Positions 44,126 to 51,122 of a stretch of 64,000 nt of DNA are shown in pieces. The DNA is from Sediminicola arcticus. GTDB taxonomy: Bacteria > Bacteroidota > Bacteroidia > Flavobacteriales > Flavobacteriaceae. The DNA is taken from positions 248,001 through 312,000 of the forward strand of contig NZ_JBEXAE010000004.1 in NCBI RefSeq assembly GCF_040566695.1, read 5' to 3'. Each line of letters opens with the position of its first letter. Positions within the stretch are counted from its first letter, which is position 1. Made by a program: the position numbers and the translations under genes. Below the pieces are notes generated by a model. The model saw nothing but the letters and a program-made list of their open reading frames with translations, ran no database searches and was not told where the DNA came from.

Positions 44126-44845
44126 TTATTTAGCTATTTTGCCTTCTGGTAGATATTTCAATATATCTGTCAGGGTATTTAATGTTAAATGTCCGTTCCC
44201 TTGTTGTTCTTTAGGCACTTCTTCATGGGCCCAAGTCGTATGAAAAGGAACATGGGTTGCCTGAGCCCCAATATTGATTAAGGGTAGAACATCTGATTTC
44301 AAGGAATTGCCTATCATCAAAAATTGAGAAACGGGAATCTCCAAATGATCCAATAAATGTTGGTAATTCTCTTCCTTTTTATCACTCAAAACCTCCACGT
44401 GATGAAAATACTTGGACAACCCTGATTTTTCCAATTTTCGTTCCTGATCCAATAGGTCTCCTTTTGTCAAAACAATCAACCTATAATGATTCTCTAGTTT
44501 CTGCAACACCTCTTCAACGCCTTCTAATAATTCTACTGGACGTGATAACATCTGTTTCCCTATTTCGATAATCTCGGAAATAGTAGCTTGCGGGATTTTG
44601 TTGTTAGACAATTCCAAGGCAGATTCAATCATGGACAACATAAACCCCTTAATCCCATAACCGTAAAGGTTAAGGTTCTTTATTTCCATTTTAAAGAGTT
44701 CTTGGTCTACCTTATTTTTGGTCTCATAGTTCTCCATTAAATTGCAAAATTGGTCTTCTGCCTCTCTAAAATAAGTTTCATTAACCCAAAGGGTATCATC
44801 GGCATCAAAACCAATAACCGTAATATTGCTGTAGTCTACTTCCAT
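44126..44845 (-). CDS. HAD-superfamily hydrolase
   Basis: A 239-residue phosphatase-type HAD enzyme with the nucleophile motif GFDADDTLW (residue 14 onward), motif II Thr in LIVLTKGD (near 124), the lysine of motif III and the acidic motif IV in FLMIGNSLKSDVLP (near 180). A helical cap lies between motifs I and II, as in the YjjG/phosphoglycolate phosphatase group. It overlaps kdsB by ten bases and precedes the KdnB-like gene by 24, so the three are one operon. Whether it acts on Kdo-8-phosphate is not supported: it does not look like KdsC. Confidence 0.82.
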   Translation of the reverse strand: MEVDYSNITVIGFDADDTLWVNETYFREAEDQFCNLMENYETKNKVDQELFKMEIKNLNLYGYGIKGFMLSMIESALELSNNKIPQATISEIIEIGKQMLSRPVELLEGVEEVLQKLENHYRLIVLTKGDLLDQERKLEKSGLSKYFHHVEVLSDKKEENYQHLLDHLEIPVSQFLMIGNSLKSDVLPLINIGAQATHVPFHTTWAHEEVPKEQQGNGHLTLNTLTDILKYLPEGKIAK

Positions 44846-45564
44846 ACTTTCTTTGCTCTTTCCAAATCTTCAGGAGTATCAATTTCTATGCCTGTCACAT
44901 GGGTCTCTACCATTTTTATTTTTTTGCCGTATTCCAGATACCTAATAGCCTCTATTTTTTCTGTGGCCTCCAACACCAACATTGGTAAACGTTGAAAATC
45001 CATTAAAGCACTTTTCCTAAAGGCATAAATACCTTTATGTTTATAATATGGCGCGTTCGCCTCTTTAGCCCTTGGATAGGGTATGGGAGATCTAGAAAAA
45101 TAAAGGGCAAAGTTGTTTTGATCCACAATGACCTTAACGGTATTAGGATTGCTGATTTCTTCCCAATCTGTAATTTTAGTCATTAAGGAAGCCAAATCGA
45201 TTTCTTTATTAGGGTCGTGCTTAAAAACCTCCAATACACTCGCTAAACTTTCCTTTTCGGTAAAAGGTTCATCACCCTGAACATTTACAATAATATCAAC
45301 ATCCATATTTGTAACGGCCTCTGCAATCCTATCACTACCGCACTCGTGCTCCTTGACGCTCATAATCGCCTTGCCCCCGGCCTTTACAATAGTATCAAAT
45401 ATAAGAGCACTATCTGTAACTATATAGACCTCATGAAAAAGCTGGGTACTAACCGCCGCTTCATAGGTTCTCACAATAACGGGTTTCCCTACTAGATCCT
45501 GCATCAATTTACCTGGAAATCTAGAAGCCGCGTAACGCGCGGGGATCATTGCTATAATTTTCAT
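44836..45564 (-). CDS. kdsB: 3-deoxy-manno-octulosonate cytidylyltransferase
   Basis: A 242-residue enzyme that activates Kdo (or, in Shewanella, 8-amino-Kdo) with CTP to the CMP-sugar used for lipid A core synthesis. MIPARYAASRFPGKLM near the N-terminus binds CTP; VNVQGDEPF near residue 93, HKGIYAFRK near 162, and TGIEIDTPEDLERAK at the end are all conserved. The neighbour with KdnB similarity makes the amino-sugar substrate worth testing. A ten-base overlap with the HAD gene indicates coupling. Confidence 0.94.
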   Translation of the reverse strand: MKIIAMIPARYAASRFPGKLMQDLVGKPVIVRTYEAAVSTQLFHEVYIVTDSALIFDTIVKAGGKAIMSVKEHECGSDRIAEAVTNMDVDIIVNVQGDEPFTEKESLASVLEVFKHDPNKEIDLASLMTKITDWEEISNPNTVKVIVDQNNFALYFSRSPIPYPRAKEANAPYYKHKGIYAFRKSALMDFQRLPMLVLEATEKIEAIRYLEYGKKIKMVETHVTGIEIDTPEDLERAKKVWK

Positions 45565-45582
45565 TTATACTTGAATTAAAAA

Positions 45583-46146
45583 TTAGATTTTTGGCCTTAG
45601 CTTCCTATAAATATTAAAAATAAATCCCAAAATTACGATTACTAAAATAACCGCCGCTATAGGTACTAATAAGGACAAAATGGTAACCACTAAAGCAGTT
45701 CCTGTTTCCACAGCAGATATAATAGGGTTTGCCAACCCTCCCGTTGTTGCTGTGGAAGCCAATCTACTGGTAGCCGAAGCTCCTTTAATTGCTGTGGCAG
45801 TTCCTCCCCCGGCAATGATGGCCAAGATCCACGTAACCAATGGCTCCAAATCTGCTACGGTAGACACCATGACTACTGTTCCCGCAATTCCTGCTAATGG
45901 AATAGCAAAACTATCCAAAAGATTATCTACCCAAGGTATAAAATATGCAAAAATTTCTATGGTGGTGGCTACACCAAATACTGCCAATGCCGAAAGACTA
46001 GACAACCATTCCCAATTGCCATTAAGGTCCCAAGCACCAAAATAAGAAGCAAGGCTAAGTGCAAATAAAGGTAGAAAAACCCTAAAGCCTGCGGAAGCAG
46101 CAAGGCCAATTCCTAAAAATATGCTTATGATAGATTCTGTAGTCAT
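45583..46146 (-). CDS. DUF4126 membrane protein
   Basis: A 187-residue protein with about five hydrophobic segments and a typical DUF4126 pattern: AASAGFRVFLPLFALSLAS in the first helix, EIFAYFIPWVDNLLDSFAIPLAGIAGT near residue 65, and an Ala/Gly/Thr-rich middle (GGGTATAIKGASATSR). The function is unknown. It is 18 bases upstream of kdsB on the same strand. Confidence 0.82.
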   Translation of the reverse strand: MTTESIISIFLGIGLAASAGFRVFLPLFALSLASYFGAWDLNGNWEWLSSLSALAVFGVATTIEIFAYFIPWVDNLLDSFAIPLAGIAGTVVMVSTVADLEPLVTWILAIIAGGGTATAIKGASATSRLASTATTGGLANPIISAVETGTALVVTILSLLVPIAAVILVIVILGFIFNIYRKLRPKI

Positions 46147-46179
46147 TCCAGATATTCTAGCTTTAAAATTAGGCTATTC

Positions 46180-47613
46180 TCAATCAACAAAAAAATCGTT
46201 CTTAAATCCAATTAGGTACAATTGACGCTTTGCCCTAGTTACTGCCGTGTACAACCAACGGAGATATTCCTTATCAATTCCATTGGGGAGATAAGGTTGC
46301 TCTACAAATACGGTATCCCATTGCCCCCCTTGAGACTTATGACAGGTAATGGCATAAGAAAACTTGACTTGAAGGGCATTAAAAAACTTGTTGTTCTTTA
46401 TCGCTAGGAACTTTTTATATTTTGAAGTTTCATGGGTATAATCCTTCATCACCTCCTGATATAATCTATTACCATCCTCGTAAGAAAGAGAAGGGGTTTC
46501 GGCCTGTATGGTATCTAAGAGCAAAACTGTTTCGAAGGGTTTTTGATTAGGGTAATCGACCATTTTGACCCTTACTTCTGCAAACTTGAAAGAATAAAGT
46601 TCTTTAATGTCGAAAATTTCCAAGACTTCAATAATATCTCCATTTGCTATAAAGCCAGCTTCAGTTTGGGGTTCCAACCAAAAGTAATTGTTCTTCACCA
46701 CCATCATAAAATCGCCCACTGCAATTTCATTTTCAAGATAAAGAATCCTATTCCTGATGTTCTCATTGTAGAGATTGGCCCTTTTGTTGGACCGGACAAT
46801 AATCGCTGTTTCCTCTTTTCCATTTTGTGAGTAGGAACTGTCTATTGCCTCTTGTATCTCATTACCATCTACAAGCCTAACTATATCCTTATAAGGAGTG
46901 ACATCAAATTTAAAATCATCAAAATATTCGCTTTGTAACTGTTCCCTTAGATTGGTTGCATTCACCAGTATTCCAGAATCTACAGCCTGCCTTACCACTT
47001 CATCCATCTCAAACATTATTACCTCCTTATTATAATTTAAGGCTACTTGATTTTCATCCAACGCAGGGCTTAAATTTAAGTGTACTGGGGGTAATTGGGC
47101 TGTATCTCCAATTAAAATTAATTTACAATTATGACCAGAGTAGACATACATTATTAGATCGTCTAACAAGGATCCGTTTTCGAACAGCTTAGAATCCGCA
47201 GCCGTATCCGGAATCATGGATGCCTCATCTACAATAAAGATGGTATTGCGGTGTTTGTTCGGAGAAAGCACAAATTGAACTCCGCCCCCACTTTGTTTTT
47301 TAGGAAAATAGATCTTTCTATGTATGGTGTAGGATTGCGTGTTGGAATAATTGGACATAACTTTGGCTGCCCTACCTGTTGGAGCCATAAGAACAGCTTT
47401 CATATTGGTCTGCCATAAATTGGTAACCAGTGCTCCTATCATAGTGGTTTTTCCTGTTCCTGCAAATCCCTTAAGCATAAATACCACCTCTTTTTCCTTG
47501 GATAAAACAAAATCTGCTAGTTTTTCAAGCACAACGTTTTGCTTTAAGGTTGGATCGTAAGGGAATTTTTCACGTAAAATAGTGGTGAAAGATGAGGCTG
47601 TGATTGCGTTCAT
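46180..47613 (-). CDS. RecD/Dda-like superfamily 1 DNA helicase
   Basis: A 477-residue ATP-dependent helicase. Walker A is GFAGTGKTT (near residue 48), motif Ia MAPTGRAAKVM, Walker B FIVDEASM (near 129), motif III IGDTAQLPPV (near 168), and the UvrD-C-like end carries TCHKSQGGQWDTVFVEQP and YTAVTRAKRQLYLIG. It is a single-subunit type without RecB/RecC neighbours and fits the Dda/RecD2-like exonuclease-V-alpha-like proteins common in Bacteroidota. The promoter on the minus strand lies so close that the message is nearly leaderless. Confidence 0.9.
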   Translation of the reverse strand: MNAITASSFTTILREKFPYDPTLKQNVVLEKLADFVLSKEKEVVFMLKGFAGTGKTTMIGALVTNLWQTNMKAVLMAPTGRAAKVMSNYSNTQSYTIHRKIYFPKKQSGGGVQFVLSPNKHRNTIFIVDEASMIPDTAADSKLFENGSLLDDLIMYVYSGHNCKLILIGDTAQLPPVHLNLSPALDENQVALNYNKEVIMFEMDEVVRQAVDSGILVNATNLREQLQSEYFDDFKFDVTPYKDIVRLVDGNEIQEAIDSSYSQNGKEETAIIVRSNKRANLYNENIRNRILYLENEIAVGDFMMVVKNNYFWLEPQTEAGFIANGDIIEVLEIFDIKELYSFKFAEVRVKMVDYPNQKPFETVLLLDTIQAETPSLSYEDGNRLYQEVMKDYTHETSKYKKFLAIKNNKFFNALQVKFSYAITCHKSQGGQWDTVFVEQPYLPNGIDKEYLRWLYTAVTRAKRQLYLIGFKNDFFVD

Positions 47614-47620
47614 ATGGCTT

Positions 47621-47649
47621 CAAAGATAATCAGGATTTTTAAGGGCAAA
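47621..47649 (-). promoter_or_regulatory. Promoter of the helicase gene
   Basis: Minus strand TTTG (47649-47646), 17 bases, TATCTTTG (47628-47621). Transcription would start about 47614-47616, at the start codon itself (47613). Confidence 0.6.
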
Positions 47650-47653
47650 TACT

Positions 47654-47682
47654 TTTGTGATTAAAAAAAAATTGTAGATTTG
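47654..47682 (+). promoter_or_regulatory. Promoter of the 47717 operon
   Basis: TTTG (47654-47657), 17 bases, TAGATTTG (47675-47682); start of transcription near 47689, 28 bases before the ATG. It is divergent from the helicase promoter, with five bases between the two -33 boxes. Confidence 0.65.
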
Positions 47683-47716
47683 TGATAACCACTAAAATTA
47701 AATTAACACTTAGAAA

Positions 47717-48370
47717 ATGAAGAGCATAATACAAATTTTACTTTGGATATCATGTATCGGTTTAGGATTTTTAATTTATAAGTCCGTAAATGGTCCCATA
47801 GAATTCAAAAAAGTAAAAGAGCAACGTTTTTCAAAAGTAATTTCGGTTTTAAAGGATATTAGAAATTCCCAAGAAGCTTATAAATCTGCTAATGGAAAGT
47901 ACGCTAATGATTTTAACTCCCTTATAAGTTTTGTTGATACTGGGAAATACACCATAACCCAGCAAAGGGACTCCTCTTATATGGAGTTTAACAAAACCTA
48001 TGGCATTGACATGCTACAAGAAGTAAAAATTGTCGATACCCTTGGGTTTGTATCTGTAAAGGACTCCTTATTCAAAAAAGATACCCGATTCAAAACAATG
48101 ATGAATGTTCCTTACGCAACAAAAGGTGAAAAGTTTGAAATGAAAGCAGACATCATTGAGAAAAGCGGATACAAGGCTCCGGTTTTTGAAGCCAAAGTAA
48201 AGAAAGACGTTGTTTTGGGTGACCAACCAAAAGAACTTTTGGCTAGGGAAAATGTACATAACAGTGTTGAGGAAGTAAACGGCAGTGAAATAATAGTTGG
48301 TTCCTTAACTGATGTAAGTACCAATGGTAACTGGCCTCCGATTTATGACAGAAAAAATGACATTAGATAA
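47717..48370 (+). CDS. Single-pass membrane protein with pilin-like periplasmic start
   Basis: A 217-residue protein of unknown function. One N-terminal TM helix (residues 5-22, IIQILLWISCIGLGFLIY) is followed by a helix with the pattern RNSQEAYKSANGKYANDFNSLISFV (about residues 46-70), which resembles the segment after the TM helix of type IV pilins and pseudopilins (residues NGKYA...L). No prepilin peptidase site is visible. Its end overlaps the DUF3822 gene by 26 bases. A pairing of this membrane protein with an actin-like partner is discussed in the findings. Confidence 0.7.
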   Translation: MKSIIQILLWISCIGLGFLIYKSVNGPIEFKKVKEQRFSKVISVLKDIRNSQEAYKSANGKYANDFNSLISFVDTGKYTITQQRDSSYMEFNKTYGIDMLQEVKIVDTLGFVSVKDSLFKKDTRFKTMMNVPYATKGEKFEMKADIIEKSGYKAPVFEAKVKKDVVLGDQPKELLARENVHNSVEEVNGSEIIVGSLTDVSTNGNWPPIYDRKNDIR

Positions 48371-49178
48371 TTTAGAGCAATCTAAATCTGATTACCATAA
48401 GTTGTCCATTCAAATTAGTTTGAATGGACTTTCTTTTTGTGTTCTTGACACTGTGGACAACCACATACTAGCCTCAGAAAATGTTGTGTTTGAGAAGGAA
48501 GTAAATCCTTTAGAACTTTTAAAAAAAGTAAAGGAGATTTTTGAGAAGTACCGGGTTGCGAAGGTTTCTTTCTCTGAGGTAATTGCAATCCACAAAAACC
48601 AACTTTTTAGTTTAGTTCCCAAAGCCCTATTTGATGAAGGTGAATTGGCAAATTACCTTAAATTCAATGCCAAAATCCTAACCAACGATGTCATTGTTTA
48701 CGATGAGTTGGAGCGCAATGACCTTATGAATGTTTATGTACCCTTCATGAATGTTAATAATTACATTTATGAACTTTTTGGGGAGTTCGAATTTAAACAT
48801 AGTAGTACAGTCATGGTAGAATCACTACTAAACACTCCACAACTGGGCAATGATGCTATCAGTTATGTACATGTTGGCGAAAAGCAATTGGATATCACCG
48901 TTATCTCCAATAAAAAATTACTATTACACAACAGTTTCAAATACAATACAAAGGAAGACTTCATTTATTACCTTCTATTTACCCTTGAAGAACTAAAATT
49001 AGATACCAGTACCGTTAAATTAAAGCTCTTTGGAGCCATAGATGAGGATGATGACATCTATGGTATTTCATATGACTACATAAAAAATATCTCTATTTTT
49101 GTCCCTTCCAACATTGCCCATATCACGGGAAATGACAAGGATGACGCCATAGATTTTACAGTACTAAATACTCTTTAA
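48345..49178 (+). CDS. DUF3822 family protein, ASKHA/PilM-like by pattern
   Basis: A 277-residue soluble protein of DUF3822, a family largely limited to Bacteroidota. The opening LSIQISLNGLSFCVLD looks like a phosphate-1 beta-hairpin of the actin/Hsp70 fold, and residues near 170 (ISYVHVGEKQLDITVISNKKLLLHNSF) resemble the second phosphate loop of PilM/FtsA-like proteins; the fold is my inference. The glycines and acidic residues needed to hydrolyse ATP are not obvious, so it may not be an ATPase. ATG 48345 is used; ATG 48357 is possible. It overlaps the upstream gene and shares TAATG with rsmD. Confidence 0.72.
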   Translation: MTEKMTLDNLEQSKSDYHKLSIQISLNGLSFCVLDTVDNHILASENVVFEKEVNPLELLKKVKEIFEKYRVAKVSFSEVIAIHKNQLFSLVPKALFDEGELANYLKFNAKILTNDVIVYDELERNDLMNVYVPFMNVNNYIYELFGEFEFKHSSTVMVESLLNTPQLGNDAISYVHVGEKQLDITVISNKKLLLHNSFKYNTKEDFIYYLLFTLEELKLDTSTVKLKLFGAIDEDDDIYGISYDYIKNISIFVPSNIAHITGNDKDDAIDFTVLNTL

Positions 49179-49720
49179 TGCGAATTATATCAGGTACCAA
49201 TAAAGGAAAAAGAATCGTTGCCCCTAAAAAGCTTCCCGTAAGACCTACTACGGATATGGCTAAAGAGGCCTTATTCAACATCCTGAACAATCAATATTAT
49301 TTTAACGAAATAAGCGTTTTAGATCTTTTTTCGGGTACTGGAAATATAAGTTTTGAATTTGCATCCAGAGGAACGGAAAAAATAGTCAGCGTAGATGCCG
49401 ACTATGGTTGCATAAAATTCATAAATCACATCTCAAAGGAACTAGACTTCAATATTTCTATTATAAAGAGTGATGCGTTTAGTTACTTAGAAAAAGCCAG
49501 CGTTAAATCTAACATTATTTTTGCCGACCCGCCTTACGATATGTCCTTAGAAGATTTCTCTAAAATACCCAATTTAGTTTTTAAGAACGATCTTCTTTTG
49601 GAAAATGGTGTTCTAATCATTGAGCATTCCAAATACACCGATCTATCCCAATTAGAACATTTTTCTAACCAAAGAAGGTATGGGGTAAGCGTTTTTAGTT
49701 TTTTTGAAAAATCTTCTTAA
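49178..49720 (+). CDS. rsmD: 16S rRNA (guanine966-N2)-methyltransferase RsmD
   Basis: A 180-residue SAM methyltransferase acting on G966 of 16S rRNA. MRIISGTNKGKRIVAP opens the protein in the family-typical way, RPTTDMAKEALFNIL follows, the SAM motif is DLFSGTGNISFE (near residue 46), and the catalytic DPPYDM is near 115. The length matches RsmD. It shares one base with the DUF3822 stop and lies three bases ahead of the dehydratase. Confidence 0.94.
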   Translation: MRIISGTNKGKRIVAPKKLPVRPTTDMAKEALFNILNNQYYFNEISVLDLFSGTGNISFEFASRGTEKIVSVDADYGCIKFINHISKELDFNISIIKSDAFSYLEKASVKSNIIFADPPYDMSLEDFSKIPNLVFKNDLLLENGVLIIEHSKYTDLSQLEHFSNQRRYGVSVFSFFEKSS

Positions 49721-49723
49721 AGT

Positions 49724-50668
49724 ATGACACGCATAACTAGGAATCTCCTCCTCGATTGTAAAGCCATTGTACAAGAATATATTCACCGTACACCAGTTTT
49801 GACCTCCACCCTACTAAATGAGCATTCCAAGGTTGACCTATACTTTAAATGTGAAAATTTTCAACGTTCAGGATCCTTTAAAATGAGAGGGGCTGTCCAC
49901 GCCATAAGTACGCTTACAGATGAACAGAAAGCTAAAGGCGTTGTTACTCATTCTTCTGGCAACTTTGCCCAAGCCCTTTCCTTGGCGGCTAGATCAATTG
50001 GTGTTAAAGCATATATTATTATGCCCAACAATGCTCCTCAGGTAAAGAAAAATGCAGTTCGTAGTTATGGAGGCGAAGTTATTGAATGTGAACCAAATTT
50101 GCCATCAAGGGAAAAAGCAGCGCAAGAGATTGTCTTAAAATACGGTGCTACATTCTTGCATCCTTCCAACAATTTCAATGTAATTCTAGGACAAGGCACG
50201 GCAACGATGGAACTCTTGGAAGATCATCCAGATCTAGATTATATCATGACTCCAGTAGGAGGCGGTGGACTTATTGCAGGAACAGCTTTGGCAGCCCATT
50301 TTTTTGGACGTCATTGCAATACTATTGGAGGTGAACCTTTTAATGTTGACGATGCCTACCAATCTTTAAAAACCGGCAAAATAGTTCGTAATGAATCTAC
50401 CGATACCATTGCTGATGGACTTAGAACAGAACTAGGGGATATAAACTTTCCTATCATTATGGATTATGTGGAAATGATCATTAGAGTAGAGGAAAAAGAA
50501 ATCATTGAAGCTATGCACCTCATTTGGGAACGAATGAAAATTATTATTGAACCTTCTTGTGCTGTTCCGTTTGCAGCGCTCTTAAGAGAAAAAGACTTCT
50601 TTAAAGGTAAAAAGGTGGGTATTATTTTATCTGGAGGGAATGTAGACCTAGGCAAACTACCCTTTTAA
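49724..50668 (+). CDS. Threonine dehydratase / serine racemase-type PLP enzyme
   Basis: A 314-residue fold-type II PLP enzyme that deaminates threonine or serine, or racemises serine. The cofactor lysine is in SGSFKMRGA (near residue 50), HSSGNFAQALSLAA near 77 binds the substrate, and TPVGGGGLIAG near 177 grips the PLP phosphate. No C-terminal ACT domain is present, so it is the short catabolic/TdcB- or serine-racemase-like form, not biosynthetic IlvA. Gene context (rsmD upstream, rnpB downstream) gives no hint of pathway. Confidence 0.87.
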   Translation: MTRITRNLLLDCKAIVQEYIHRTPVLTSTLLNEHSKVDLYFKCENFQRSGSFKMRGAVHAISTLTDEQKAKGVVTHSSGNFAQALSLAARSIGVKAYIIMPNNAPQVKKNAVRSYGGEVIECEPNLPSREKAAQEIVLKYGATFLHPSNNFNVILGQGTATMELLEDHPDLDYIMTPVGGGGLIAGTALAAHFFGRHCNTIGGEPFNVDDAYQSLKTGKIVRNESTDTIADGLRTELGDINFPIIMDYVEMIIRVEEKEIIEAMHLIWERMKIIIEPSCAVPFAALLREKDFFKGKKVGIILSGGNVDLGKLPF

Positions 50669-50682
50669 TAAAACAAAAAAAA

Positions 50683-50988
50683 AGCAGGTCATAAGCCGGA
50701 TTCTGTTCATCCTGAATCATCAGGAACCCCCTATCATTTATCTAGGCCTTTGGTTACCCAAAAGCTCGAACCGCCTACCCTTCAGCTCGGGCGTGCAGCC
50801 CTCAAGCACTGATTTACATGACGTTGCACCGCATAGAGTTTACCTGGTTTCACTACAGCATTACCTGTACATACTTTCTGTTGCACTTGTCCTCACCTCT
50901 CGGCGGACGGGCGTTACCCGCTATACTGCACTATGGTGTCCGGACTTTCCTCCCCCAATTTTCATTGGGAGCGATAGAGCGACCTGCT
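50683..50988 (-). ncRNA. rnpB: RNase P RNA (bacterial class A)
   Basis: The catalytic RNA of RNase P, which removes tRNA 5' leaders. On the minus strand, helix P1 pairs AGCAGGTC (5' end at 50988) with GACCTGCT (3' end at 50683). The near-universal GAGGAAAGTCCGGACACC follows about 35 nt in, GTGAAACCAGGTAAACTC is in the middle, and ACAGAATCCGGCTTATGACCTGCT closes the molecule. A run of nine U after the 3' end is the terminator. It is convergent with the threonine dehydratase gene. Confidence 0.96.
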
Positions 50989-50993
50989 AGGTG

Positions 50994-51001
50994 CAAAGAT
51001 A
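50994..51001 (-). promoter_or_regulatory. -7 box of rnpB
   Basis: Minus strand TATCTTTG matches TAnnTTTG, and a start seven bases on (near 50988) coincides with the 5' end deduced from helix P1. No -33 TTG is seen at the usual spacing. Confidence 0.65.
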
Positions 51002-51122
51002 CTTCAATTGTTGATAAAAAAGTGGTTAATCTATTTCAAACTAGCCACTTTGTGCAATGCTATTTTTATATTTGTAACTCGTAGTATCTGGTACATTCCA
51101 GACTGCGCTAAAGATCATATTC

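Noticed and set aside
50793..51084. Two overlapping plus-strand frames of 65 and 88 codons
   Set aside because: They run antisense over RNase P RNA, whose structure explains the sequence.
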